Below are positions 51,831 to 60,312 of a stretch of 64,000 bases of DNA, one piece after another (within the stretch, counting starts at the first letter, position 1; each line of letters begins with the position of its first letter). The notes beneath the pieces are model-generated. The model saw only the letters and a program-made list of their open reading frames with translations, had not been told where the DNA came from and ran no database searches. The position numbers and the translations under genes were made by a program. The DNA comes from Microbacterium sp. CSI-V (GTDB lineage: Bacteria > Actinomycetota > Actinomycetes > Actinomycetales > Microbacteriaceae). The stretch lies in NCBI RefSeq assembly GCF_001984105.1, contig NZ_MTQM01000003.1, forward strand, positions 36,709 to 100,708. Reading direction: 5' to 3'.

Positions 51831-51922
51831 GTGATCCGAGTGAAACAGCAGCTCGTATCAGAACGAATGATCCTCTGATCTGGGATTTAGACGACGTGAT
51901 CCGAGTGATCCGAGTGATCCGC
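51831..51922. repeat. 9-bp direct repeats, iteron-like
   Basis: GTGATCCGA occurs at 51831, 51896 and 51905, with GTGATCCGC at 51914. The last three are head to tail in a 27-base block. The gap 51704-52106 between the two-repeat protein and the next gene holds no convincing gene and is AT-richer than its surroundings. Iterons beside replication genes suggest an origin or an operator. Confidence 0.6.
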
Positions 51923-52106
51923 AAAAGACCTTCATGTAGACCCTTTTTGCCCCATCGCGATCTGGTGCTGAAAAAATCTCCTCGGCGCGTGTCCGATCTG
52001 GCGACATCCGAGCACCTATGGAGGTCATGGGCACTTGGATGGACTTGCGACGCGCCGGGGCAGACTTCTATCTGTATCTGTCACAGGTACGTGCTATACA
52101 TGAGCC

Positions 52107-52409
52107 ATGGTCGAACAGAAGAAGCCCGGTCACCGCGACCGCGGCAGGCGGCGGCAGCTCATGTCGCGCGTTCCTGACGATCAGTACGCGGTGTACGAAG
52201 CCGAAGCTCACAAGCTCGGTATCCCCATCGGCTCATACGCCACGATGGAGCTCGCGAAGCTGCACAAGCTTCCCATCCCGCAGTACATCCTCGACGAACT
52301 CAAGCGCGCGAAGGAGCGCCGTGAGGCCGAGGCTCGTGAAGCTGCTCGCGACCAGATCGCGGGTCTCGACTCTCTTGAAGGAGGCCGGCCTTTGGCACGC
52401 AGCGCCTAG
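52107..52409 (+). CDS. Small basic protein upstream of the replication gene
   Basis: The 100-residue protein is rich in Lys/Arg, with a helical middle (YEAEAHKLGIPIGSYATMELAKLHKLP) and a charged C-terminal helix (LDELKRAKERREAEAREAARDQ). It could be a small DNA-binding replication or copy-control protein. A TATACA box seven bases before the ATG and no Shine-Dalgarno sequence suggest a leaderless mRNA. It is followed by a terminator. Confidence 0.65.
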   Translation: MVEQKKPGHRDRGRRRQLMSRVPDDQYAVYEAEAHKLGIPIGSYATMELAKLHKLPIPQYILDELKRAKERREAEAREAARDQIAGLDSLEGGRPLARSA

Positions 52410-52415
52410 AACGAG

Positions 52416-52449
52416 GAAAGTCTCCCGGTCGGCAAACCGAGAGACTTTC
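52416..52449 (+). terminator. Hairpin terminator after the small basic gene
   Basis: GAAAGTCTC (52416-52424) with CGGT (52426-52429) pairs with ACCG (52436-52439) and GAGACTTTC (52441-52449). The stem is strong but there is no clear T-run. The region from here to the replication gene start holds no other gene. Confidence 0.65.
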
Positions 52450-52569
52450 GAAGAGTGTGGTTCGAACCTTGCTGTCCAGGCGTCGGGTTCGAGGTTTTGA
52501 GTTAGCGACCTTGGCGGGTCGGTGTGCGCATCCCTTGAGAGGAGGAGCGTCTTCATGCTAGCGCAGTTT

Positions 52570-52579
52570 CGTCTTTTTT
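52570..52579. promoter_or_regulatory. Recurrent T-rich 10-mer, copy 3
   Basis: CGTCTTTTTT in the context TTTCGTCTTTTTTGC lies 65 bases upstream of the replication gene start. It shares 13 bases with the copy at 23036. The three copies lie before the two-repeat gene, the transfer/sigma divergence and the replication gene. Confidence 0.45.
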
Positions 52580-52643
52580 GCGATCAACGCGGCCTAGTGC
52601 CATGCTCCGTCCCCTCTCGCGCACCGCGCGAGGGCGGACGCTC

Positions 52644-55600
52644 ATGACCCTGATCTCGACCCCTGAATCCGCCCGCAGCGCGTTCGACCGCGTCTGGGAC
52701 GCTCTCGACGTCAACGGCTACAAGCCGGAGTCTCGCCGTGGCGATCAGTTCATGGCGCTGTGCCCAGTGCACGGCGACAGCCACCGCTCTCTGTCGGTGA
52801 AGAACGACCGCGCCAACGAGAAGGTGCTGCTGAACTGCTTCACCTGCCACGCCGACGTCCGCGAGATCACTGCGGCGATCGGCCTGGGCGTCAAGGACCT
52901 GTTCGACTCCCCGCTGCCGGAGCGCACCGAGGGTCAGCCCCGCCGCAAGCCGAAGGTGCGGTTCACCGCGGCACCGAAGCTCCCGCCCCGCCTGACCAAC
53001 AAGTCGACGGCCGACGTCGACAAGTTCAAGGGCGCGAAGTGGGAGCGTGTCACGACCTACCCGTACTTCAACGCCGAGGGCACGCTCGTCGAGGAGGTCA
53101 TCCGCGAGACGGCCACCGTCGACGGCGAGACCCGCAAGCGGTTCAAGCAGCGGTTCCTCGGCCCGAACGGCCGCATGGTCGCGAAGAAGCCCGATGACTT
53201 CGTGTCGGTTCTGTACCGGCACCCCGAAGTGCTGCAGGCGATCGAGGCCGGCACCCGCGTCTGGCTGCTCGAGGGCGAGAAGGACGTCGAGAACGCGGAG
53301 AAGGCCGGACTCGTCGCGACCACGAACGCGCAGGGCTCCGGATCCTTCCCCCGCGAGCTCGCCGAGATCTTCCAGGGCGCCGACGTCGCCGTGGTCGCTG
53401 ACCGCGACGTCGCCGGCTACTCCCGGGCCGCCGAGCTGCACAAGCTGCTCGGCGGAGTCGGCGCCACCGTCACCCTGTACCGGCCCGCCGTCGACGACGA
53501 CAAAGCTGACCTGACCGACCACCTCGAGGCCGGCTACACCGTCGACCAGCTCGAGCAGCTCACCCCGAACGCAGCGCAGCTGCTCGCCATGCTCGGCGAG
53601 CTCCGCAAGATGCTCACCGGCGAGGGCCGCAGCGACACCGTCCAGGTCTGCCGTGACGAGATCGACGCGCAGCTGGCATCCGGTGCGGACTCTCGCGAGG
53701 TGCAGCGCAACGTCGAGCTGTGGGCGGGGGAGTCCGTTCGCCGTGTCGCGAAGATGCGGGACCACCTCGAGCACACCCTCGCCATGGTGCCGGCGTCGAC
53801 GCCGCTCGAGCGCGGCGCTGTCCACGACGCACGCGGTGTGATCCAGGAGGCTGTCGCCATCGCCCGCGGCGCTCACGAGATCGCCGAGCTGCCGATCCCC
53901 GACTCGATCGCCGCGGCAGTCGTCCCGCTGCAGCGCGGCTCCTCGGACGATGGTGACAGCGAACCGCCGGTGTTCGACGGTAACCAGTTCTTCCCTGGTG
54001 ACGACGGCACGGCGAACGAGGGCACCCGGTTCGGTGTGCGCCTCGGGCAGACCGTGCAGATCAAGGTCGAGCGCGACGGCGAAGACTTCCGCAACCGGTA
54101 CATCCGCGTCTTCGACGGTTGGGGCGAGGTCCTCGCCGCCAGCTACGAGGACTCCGGCCACGAGGCCCGCGCGACCCCGCCGACCACCGAGATCACGGTG
54201 CACTTCCACCGTTGGGTGCGCGACCCCGAGACCGGCAAGCCGCTGCGTGACGAGGCCGGCAACATCCAGATCGAGGACGCCGTTGTCGTCTGGGACGAGG
54301 ACCAGATCCGCGACGGCTCCTGGGCGAACTCGCTGCCATGGCTCGGCATGCTCGAGTCGACGTCCCGCCGCGGCAAGGACCTGTTCTGGGATGCCCTCTA
54401 CGGCGCCCGGCCGACACCGGCGCAGCGCACCAAGGTCTACACCGGCACCGGCTGGCGCGAGAGCGACCTCGGCCCGTACTTCGTGCACGCCGGCGGCGCG
54501 ATCACCGCTGAGGGATCCGTCGACGCACCCACCCGCCTCACCGGCGGCCTGCAGCGCATCCACCTCCCCGAGCCGACCACCGAAGCCGCGACGCTGCGCC
54601 AGGCCTGGCAGGAGTCGACGGAGATCCTCAAGATGCTCCCGGCCCGCGTGATCGCCCCGCTGCTCGGCCTGGTCTGGCAGTCGCCGTTCGTCCCCGTCCC
54701 GCTGATCACCTACGTGTACGGAGCACCCGGCGCCGGCAAGAGCTCCTGCGCCCGCCAGGCCATGCACTACCTCGCCCCGGGCCTAAACCAGGAGAACAGC
54801 GAGTCCCCGAAGACGATCCTGTCGGCCACCGGCGCCGGCGACTCCGCGATCGCCATGACCCGCATCCTTGCCAACGCCCGCCACGTCGCCGTCCTCGCCG
54901 ACGACTTCGTCGACACCGACGTGCGCAAGGCCGTCGCCAAGTTCGACTTCCTCGTCCGCGCCGTCTTCGACCGCGAAGGCCGCAAGGTCGGCGGACAGCG
55001 CGGCGGCGTGCGGGAAGCCCCGCCGATCGACGCCTCAGTCATCGCGACCGGACAGATCGGCCTCAACGGATCCGCCCTGCAGCGCACGTTCTCGATCGGC
55101 CTCAACCCCGGCGAGATCAAGAATGTCGACGAGACCTTCGAGCTCCTCGAGCAGAAGACACTCCGAGACCAGCGCGCACTGCTGGGCGCCTCCCTGATCC
55201 GCTGGCTCGCCAAGCACCGCGACGCGCTGCGCACCCACTACTTCGAAGGACCGCAGGACGCCACCCACACCAAGGCGCAGCTCTCCAAGGTCTGGCGCGA
55301 GCGCACCGCACCGCTCCCGCACGACCCCGGCGCCAAGGGCCGGATGAAGGATGCCGCGGTGAACGCTGACCACGGCATCCGCCTCATGCTGCGCATGCTC
55401 GTCGAGGTCGGCGCTCTCACTCAGGCCGAGGCCACCGACTTCCACACCTGGGCCGACAAGGGAATCTGGGACGCCCTCGTGCGACAGGAGGGCGGCGCCA
55501 GCAACCCCGGCGTCATGGCCATCGAGCTGCTCCGCGAAGCACTCGCCGCGGGTTCGGCGCACCTGGTCACCACGAGCGGCGACATCCCCGACGACGCCGA

Positions 55601-57605
55601 GCAGCTGGGCTGGACGCAGCGCGGCCGTCCGCCGCAGGACACCTGGTCACCGAACGGCGTGCGTATCGGTGCGATCAAGGACAACGGCGACGGAGAGCCG
55701 CGGCTCTACCTGCACCCGCGCGTGATGATCGAGACGATCACCCGCGTCGCCGCCGGCACCGGCGAGCCGATCACCGACACCGTCCACACCATCGGCTCGA
55801 GCTTCATCGCCCACGGGTGGATGAAGGCCGACAAGGGCGGAAACCAGACCCTCGGCCGCCGCGTCGAGGGACGCTTCACCCGTGTCTGGGACATCCCGCT
55901 CAGCGTGCTCACCGGCGACAACGGATCCGGCATCGACACCCCGGAAGGCGACGACCACACGCCGCCGACCCCGCTCGACGACGGCAGCGCCCCCGCGCTC
56001 TTCGACGTTCCACCGGCAGCGCCGACCGCTCCCGCTGCCCCCGCGCCTGAGCAGCCCGCTCCGGCCGCAGAGGAGCCCGCTCCGGCGCCGGAAGCGGCTC
56101 CCGCGGCCCAGGCACACACGGCGGCGGCTCCGGCCGCTCAGAAGCCTGCAGCGCGCCGCACCGCGGCGGGCGAGTTCGCCGCGGCCGCCGCGGTGCTGGA
56201 CACCGATGGACTGTGGCTGCCGGACGGGACGCTGGTCCCGCTCGAGCGGCCGATCGAGCACCTCGGCAACATCGCCGAGCTCGTCGCGCAGCTGCGCCTG
56301 GGCACGAAAAACCAGTGGAAGAACGAGGCCGGCCAGATCTACGCCACGGCGGATGCCGCCCGCGCGCTCGGGATCCCCGTCGACGAGCTGCCCTCGCCCG
56401 AGCGACGTCTCGGCTCGATCCTCCACGACCTCACCGTCGACCACCCCCTCGTCCTGGGCGCGCGTGAGGCCGGCTACGAGGTCGGCGGGCAGGACAACGC
56501 GCTCAGCGCGACCACCCGCATCTGGAAGCCGGGCGAGAGCCGGCTGCAGGCCCGGTTCGTGATCATCCCCGCGCTGCGCGACGACTTCCAGCACCTCATC
56601 GGCGACAACCCGACCCCGGCCGTCCTCGCGCACCGCCTCGACCTGTTCGCCAGTGCCCTGCAGACCCCGTATGCGGTGAACGCCTCCACGACCGGCCAGG
56701 ACCTCATGTTCCACCTGGCGCCCTCGAAGGAGGAGCGCACCGCCCGGTTCACGCCGCACAAGCCCGTCGAGCCCGCGACGATCCCGACGCTCGAGATGGA
56801 CATCAACTGGCACCGGCAGCCGACCGAGGAAGAGCTGCAGCACCGCTGGGTGCACGCCTACGACCGTGGCGGCAGCTACCTCGCCGGCGTCAGCGGCTGC
56901 GAGCTCGGCATCGGGGAGCCGTCCTATCACCCGAACGGCGTCGCCTTCGACCGCAAGGTGCCCGGCTACTGGAAGGTCAACCTCCCCGAGCGCGCCGAGT
57001 GGCTCGTGCCCAACCCGCTCGACCCGATCAACCGCGACAAGAGCCTCGCCGGCCTCGAGTCATGGGTCTCGACCCCGACGCTCGAGCTCGCGATCGAGTG
57101 GGGCTACGACTTCGAGATCCTCGAGGCGTGGACGTGGGAGAACCACACCCGCCTGCTGGACACCTGGTACGAGCGGATCCGCAACGCCCGCACCGAGCTC
57201 GACACCGCCGACCCGGATGCGCAGGCGGCCCGCGATCTCCTCAAGGAGGTCTACGTCCGCAGCCTCGGGCTGATGGCCAGCTTCGAGCACCACGAGGGCA
57301 AGCCCGGCTTCGCCCCCGAGCGCTACCACGCGATCCAGGCCCGCGCCCGGGCGAACATCCTCCGCCGCGTCAAGAAGATCGGCGACGAGACCGGCCGTTG
57401 GCCCGTCGCGATCACCCGCGACACCGTCCTGTACACGTCGCCGCTGACCGACCCGGACAAGGCCTGGCCGGGCGACGAGCGCAACTACGGCCGCGGCCTC
57501 GGCCAGTTCAAGTACGAGGGTTCGGCCGACCTACAGGAGCACCTGCCGTTCCTCACCGGCAAGGGCCGCTACGAGGGCAAGTCCCACCTCATCGAGCTCA
57601 TCTGA
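52644..57605 (+). CDS. Large primase-helicase replication protein
   Basis: The 1653-residue protein appears to combine primase and helicase parts. A CHC2 zinc finger (C40, H43, C65, C68) and a Toprim-like domain (about 205-280, LLEGEKDVENAEKAG and VAVVADRD) are followed by a P-loop ATPase (YGAPGAGKSS, about 691-700). A domain shared with the protein at 50231-51703 lies at about 1010-1092. A Pro/Ala linker and a ~460-residue C-terminal region of unknown fold follow. I chose ATG 52644 (GAGGGCGG upstream). It is probably the plasmid's replication initiator or replicative helicase. Confidence 0.85.
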   Translation: MTLISTPESARSAFDRVWDALDVNGYKPESRRGDQFMALCPVHGDSHRSLSVKNDRANEKVLLNCFTCHADVREITAAIGLGVKDLFDSPLPERTEGQPRRKPKVRFTAAPKLPPRLTNKSTADVDKFKGAKWERVTTYPYFNAEGTLVEEVIRETATVDGETRKRFKQRFLGPNGRMVAKKPDDFVSVLYRHPEVLQAIEAGTRVWLLEGEKDVENAEKAGLVATTNAQGSGSFPRELAEIFQGADVAVVADRDVAGYSRAAELHKLLGGVGATVTLYRPAVDDDKADLTDHLEAGYTVDQLEQLTPNAAQLLAMLGELRKMLTGEGRSDTVQVCRDEIDAQLASGADSREVQRNVELWAGESVRRVAKMRDHLEHTLAMVPASTPLERGAVHDARGVIQEAVAIARGAHEIAELPIPDSIAAAVVPLQRGSSDDGDSEPPVFDGNQFFPGDDGTANEGTRFGVRLGQTVQIKVERDGEDFRNRYIRVFDGWGEVLAASYEDSGHEARATPPTTEITVHFHRWVRDPETGKPLRDEAGNIQIEDAVVVWDEDQIRDGSWANSLPWLGMLESTSRRGKDLFWDALYGARPTPAQRTKVYTGTGWRESDLGPYFVHAGGAITAEGSVDAPTRLTGGLQRIHLPEPTTEAATLRQAWQESTEILKMLPARVIAPLLGLVWQSPFVPVPLITYVYGAPGAGKSSCARQAMHYLAPGLNQENSESPKTILSATGAGDSAIAMTRILANARHVAVLADDFVDTDVRKAVAKFDFLVRAVFDREGRKVGGQRGGVREAPPIDASVIATGQIGLNGSALQRTFSIGLNPGEIKNVDETFELLEQKTLRDQRALLGASLIRWLAKHRDALRTHYFEGPQDATHTKAQLSKVWRERTAPLPHDPGAKGRMKDAAVNADHGIRLMLRMLVEVGALTQAEATDFHTWADKGIWDALVRQEGGASNPGVMAIELLREALAAGSAHLVTTSGDIPDDAEQLGWTQRGRPPQDTWSPNGVRIGAIKDNGDGEPRLYLHPRVMIETITRVAAGTGEPITDTVHTIGSSFIAHGWMKADKGGNQTLGRRVEGRFTRVWDIPLSVLTGDNGSGIDTPEGDDHTPPTPLDDGSAPALFDVPPAAPTAPAAPAPEQPAPAAEEPAPAPEAAPAAQAHTAAAPAAQKPAARRTAAGEFAAAAAVLDTDGLWLPDGTLVPLERPIEHLGNIAELVAQLRLGTKNQWKNEAGQIYATADAARALGIPVDELPSPERRLGSILHDLTVDHPLVLGAREAGYEVGGQDNALSATTRIWKPGESRLQARFVIIPALRDDFQHLIGDNPTPAVLAHRLDLFASALQTPYAVNASTTGQDLMFHLAPSKEERTARFTPHKPVEPATIPTLEMDINWHRQPTEEELQHRWVHAYDRGGSYLAGVSGCELGIGEPSYHPNGVAFDRKVPGYWKVNLPERAEWLVPNPLDPINRDKSLAGLESWVSTPTLELAIEWGYDFEILEAWTWENHTRLLDTWYERIRNARTELDTADPDAQAARDLLKEVYVRSLGLMASFEHHEGKPGFAPERYHAIQARARANILRRVKKIGDETGRWPVAITRDTVLYTSPLTDPDKAWPGDERNYGRGLGQFKYEGSADLQEHLPFLTGKGRYEGKSHLIELI

Positions 57606-57624
57606 TCCACGAAGGGAGTAGACC

Positions 57625-58281
57625 ATGGCAACCGACGACGACGCACTGAAGCAGCGCAACACGCTTTTCCAGGCGATCAGCTGGCTCGGCTCTGAGTCCG
57701 AGCCGTCGACCCCAGGGACCGGGGGAGCCGAGGCATCCGACGTCGCCAAGCACCTGCGCACGCTCTACTCGACGACCCGCACGGTCACCACGCCGGGCGG
57801 CGTCAAGAAATCCGTCACGAAGATCTCCACCGCCGAGGCCGCGAAGGCGCTCGGCGTCAGCCAGCGCACGGTGCAGCGGTGGCTGAAGGGCGTCCACAAC
57901 CCCAAACAGACCGTGATGAACACCCTCAAGAAGAAGGCCCGCCAGGCCGTCACCACCAAGCGCGGCCGCCAGCAGATGGTGCGCCGAGCTCGCGCGAACC
58001 AGCGCATCCCGATGGGCGGCGTGAAGGTATCCGTCACCGGCACGCAGGGACCGCGCGACTACTCCCGCGATCGCACCATCCAGCAGAAGCTCACGCCGGA
58101 GGAGTACGAGAACTTCCGCAGCGCCTGGGCGATGGGCGGCGACGTCGCCGCCCGCGAGTACCTTGAGGCCGTCCTCAGCGAGAAGTACGTCGACGACTGG
58201 AAGATCGGCAAGATCTCCGGGATGAGCATGAACGGCATCGACGCCGGCGACGACCGCAGCGACCCCCGCGCCTCCCGCTGA
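57625..58281 (+). CDS. Tpg-like protein (terminal-protein/HTH family)
   Basis: The 218-residue basic protein has an HTH near residues 69-89 (TAEAAKALGVSQRTVQRWLKG). A basic helical stretch (RARANQRIPMGGVKVSVTG) follows, then LTPEEYENFRSAWAMGGD and a C-terminal EAVLSEKYVDDW. This order resembles Streptomyces Tpg, the protein attached to linear-replicon ends (HTH then similar blocks). It follows the replication gene by 19 bases with a GAAGGGAG ribosome-binding site, as tpg follows tap. It could instead be a Tpg-derived DNA-binding protein of a circular plasmid. Confidence 0.6.
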   Translation: MATDDDALKQRNTLFQAISWLGSESEPSTPGTGGAEASDVAKHLRTLYSTTRTVTTPGGVKKSVTKISTAEAAKALGVSQRTVQRWLKGVHNPKQTVMNTLKKKARQAVTTKRGRQQMVRRARANQRIPMGGVKVSVTGTQGPRDYSRDRTIQQKLTPEEYENFRSAWAMGGDVAAREYLEAVLSEKYVDDWKIGKISGMSMNGIDAGDDRSDPRASR

Positions 58282-58284
58282 CCC

Positions 58285-58308
58285 CCGAACTTCCGAACTT
58301 ACAGAGTA
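58285..58308. promoter_or_regulatory. Three octamers matching the par array
   Basis: CCGAACTT (58285), CCGAACTT (58293) and ACAGAGTA (58301) are in exact 8-bp register and match units of the array at 33789-34044. They lie 14 bases before the gene at 58323. A partition or RHH protein may bind here to control the nrdH transcript. Confidence 0.65.
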
Positions 58309-58322
58309 GAGAGGATCCACGA

Positions 58323-58556
58323 ATGACCACCGTCACCGCAGACCCGGCGCACGAGCTGTTCGCGGCCATCGGTCGCGAGATCGACGTCCACGACGACACC
58401 GCCGTGCGCGAGCTGCTCTTCGGCGAGCTGCAGCTGCCGCAGACGCCGGCGACCGCCGCCGGCCCGTCCCTCGCGATCGCCGATCTGCGCGAGCTCCACC
58501 ACGAGACCTTCAACGCCCTCCTGGGCACGATCATCACGCTCCGAGAGAGGAGGTGA
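58323..58556 (+). CDS. Small hypothetical protein before nrdH
   Basis: The 77-residue acidic helical protein (AIADLRELHHETFNALLGTIITLRERR) is not recognised. GAGAGG lies about nine bases before the ATG. It is directly followed by nrdH, and its upstream region contains the three octamers. Confidence 0.6.
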   Translation: MTTVTADPAHELFAAIGREIDVHDDTAVRELLFGELQLPQTPATAAGPSLAIADLRELHHETFNALLGTIITLRERR

Positions 58557-58561
58557 ATCGC

Positions 58562-58795
58562 ATGACCGTCACCGTCTACACCAAGCCTTCCTGCGTCCAG
58601 TGCAACGCGACCTACCGCGCGCTGGATGCCAAGAGCATCGACTACGAGATCCACGACCTGTCCGAGGATCCCGCAGCGCTCGAGAAGGTCAAGGCCCTCG
58701 GCTACCTGCAGGCGCCCGTCGTCATCACGGACGAGGACCACTGGGCGGGCTTCCGCCCCGACAAGATCGACGAGCTCGCAGCCCGTCTCACGTGA
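58562..58795 (+). CDS. nrdH: NrdH-type glutaredoxin-like redoxin
   Basis: NrdH reduces class Ib ribonucleotide reductase with electrons from thioredoxin reductase. The 77-residue protein has the active site CVQC (C11, C14), the family phrase GYLQAPVV and the C-terminal HWAGFRPDKI. The ATG at 58562 has a near-perfect AGGAGGTGA; GTG 58553 is an alternative that would lie within the Shine-Dalgarno region. No nrdE, nrdF or nrdI is present nearby, so this is a stand-alone copy. Confidence 0.93.
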   Translation: MTVTVYTKPSCVQCNATYRALDAKSIDYEIHDLSEDPAALEKVKALGYLQAPVVITDEDHWAGFRPDKIDELAARLT

Positions 58796-58812
58796 GCTGC
58801 AGCTCACAGGGG

Positions 58813-58848
58813 AGAGCCCCGGTCCGGATTCACTCCGGCCGGGGCTCT
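58813..58848. terminator. Terminator of nrdH (and convergent gene)
   Basis: AGAGCCCCGG (58813-58822) pairs with CCGGGGCTCT (58839-58848). TTCTTCTT follows on the plus strand. It overlaps the 3' end of the convergent gene at 58830-59507. Confidence 0.8.
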
Positions 58849-59507
58849 TTCTTCTTCCGGGGCTTGGTCACCGGGATCTTCACCTGCGGGTGATCTCGCA
58901 GCCACTCGAGCGTCGGCCGCGGCGCCGGCGCCAGCCAGGCCTGGGTGCGGCCGCGGCTCATCCGCCCCGAGGGGACCATCACTCGGTAGGGGCCGACCGC
59001 CTCGAGCAGCTCACCCTTGGCGACCTGGGCGCGGAACCTGTTGCGGAACTCGACCTCTTCGAGGACCTCGCCGCCGTCGGCGCGCAGCCGCCGGCTCATC
59101 TCGCCGCTGTCCGGGTTGGTCAGCCGCACCACGAGGACACCACGGTCGCGCAGCTGCACCACGGTGAGCAGGTGCGGCCGCAGCCAGCCGTCCCGCTTCC
59201 AGGCGTCGCTGATCGGTGCGCCGCGGCCGGCGATGTCCCACAGCGCCTCACGGGCGAACAGCAGCTCACGCCGCTCACGCTCGAGCACCGCCGTCTCGGG
59301 AGCCACGAGAGCCGCGACCTGGTCGCGACGCCGCTCCGGGATGCCGTTGCGGACCCAGCGGCGCACCGTCGACGGGCTGACGCCGAGCTCCTTCGCCGCC
59401 ACGTTGGCATCCAGCCGTGTACGGCGCCCGAAGGCGCCCAGAGCGTTCGCGAGCACGCTCGCAAGCTGTCGGTCCGCCCAGGGGTCCGGGGTCGTCTCAT
59501 CGGTCAC
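58830..59507 (-). CDS. HTH DNA-binding protein
   Basis: The 225-residue protein has an HTH (NVAAKELGVSPSTVRRWVRNG) close to that of the Tpg-like protein. A long helix follows (AVLERERRELLFAREALWDIAG), then a beta-rich middle and a strongly basic tail (KIPVTKPRKKKEPRPE). I chose GTG 59507, six bases after GGAGG. The start overlaps the small membrane gene. Possibly a replication or copy-control factor. Confidence 0.7.
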   Translation of the reverse strand: MTDETTPDPWADRQLASVLANALGAFGRRTRLDANVAAKELGVSPSTVRRWVRNGIPERRRDQVAALVAPETAVLERERRELLFAREALWDIAGRGAPISDAWKRDGWLRPHLLTVVQLRDRGVLVVRLTNPDSGEMSRRLRADGGEVLEEVEFRNRFRAQVAKGELLEAVGPYRVMVPSGRMSRGRTQAWLAPAPRPTLEWLRDHPQVKIPVTKPRKKKEPRPE

Positions 59508-59712
59508 GAGGAGCCTCCGATCGGCGCACCACGACCCGTGCAGGGCGGCGCCGGAACATGCGGACGATCGTGACGATCGCCACAACCAGGATGCCCACAC
59601 CGCTCGTCGCGACCAGGATGATCGCGAGGATCGGCCATCCGCGCATGCCGACGATCGCCACGAGGACGATGACGCACACGGCGATGGCCACGAGCGGGAT
59701 GAGCGGGGACAT
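59497..59712 (-). CDS. Small membrane protein
   Basis: The 71-residue protein has two hydrophobic helices (LIPLVAIAVCVIVLVAIVG and ILAIILVATSGVGILVVAIV) and an Arg-rich tail. It is translationally linked to neighbours: its ATG overlaps the stop of the regulator upstream, and its end overlaps the HTH gene. No family recognised. Confidence 0.62.
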   Translation of the reverse strand: MSPLIPLVAIAVCVIVLVAIVGMRGWPILAIILVATSGVGILVVAIVTIVRMFRRRPARVVVRRSEAPRDR

Positions 59713-60152
59713 CAGCGACGGATCCCCGTGAGCTCGTCGAACGTCGTGCCGAGCCGCTTCGCGAAACGCTCGAGCTCGACCTCACGCCACGTCGTCTTGC
59801 CGGAGAAGCGCTGACGCAGCGCATTGTCGGAGATCTCCGCCAACGACACGAACTCCGCGAACGTGCCGGCAGCGCGGATCCGCCGCTCGATCTCCTCGTT
59901 CACCTCAGCCGGCAACTTGTACCGCTTGCTGCCCACCGCCGGCGGGCGGCCGCTGCGGCCGGCGGACTTCGCACCGCGCTGGTCGACGTACTTCTGCATC
60001 ACCTGCCGGTCCCAGCCGGGAGAGCGCATCGAAGGCGGGGTGATCGGCTTCGGGAAGCTCGGGTCCGTGCGCGCCGCCTTCATCACACCGGGCACGGAGA
60101 TCTTCATCATGTCGGCGATCTCCGCATAGCCGACGATCTCTGTCTTCGCCAT
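59712..60152 (-). CDS. AlpA/MerR-like HTH regulator
   Basis: The 146-residue protein has an N-terminal HTH (YAEIADMMKISVPGVMKAART) with a following wing (PSFPKPITPP). A middle basic part (SKRYKLPAEVNEEIERRIR) and a C-terminal HTH-like part (ERFAKRLGTTFDELTG) follow. ATG 60152 is best spaced to AGGAG; ATG 60155 lies too close. Paired direct repeats lie in its promoter, so self-regulation is likely. Confidence 0.72.
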   Translation of the reverse strand: MAKTEIVGYAEIADMMKISVPGVMKAARTDPSFPKPITPPSMRSPGWDRQVMQKYVDQRGAKSAGRSGRPPAVGSKRYKLPAEVNEEIERRIRAAGTFAEFVSLAEISDNALRQRFSGKTTWREVELERFAKRLGTTFDELTGIRR

Positions 60153-60160
60153 CATCACTC

Positions 60161-60277
60161 CTAGTTTTAGGCGGTTTACATGCACCAATATAGGGCATCC
60201 GTCCGACACCCGCACTAGAATCGGCTCAACACACGGGAGACACTAGTTTTTGCGTCGTGAGTGTGACTAATATAGGG
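60161..60277. promoter_or_regulatory. Duplicated bipartite promoter/operator element
   Basis: CTAGTTTT at 60161 and 60243 is each followed, 26 bases after its start, by AATATAGGG (60187 and 60269). The two copies are 82 bases apart in the divergent spacer. The second includes TAATAT, a good -10 for the rightward gene; the first gives TATATT as a leftward -10. Likely shared operators for both promoters. Confidence 0.65.
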
Positions 60278-60312
60278 ATCGTCAAGTCACCTAACCCACG
60301 GGAGTAGAGCAC

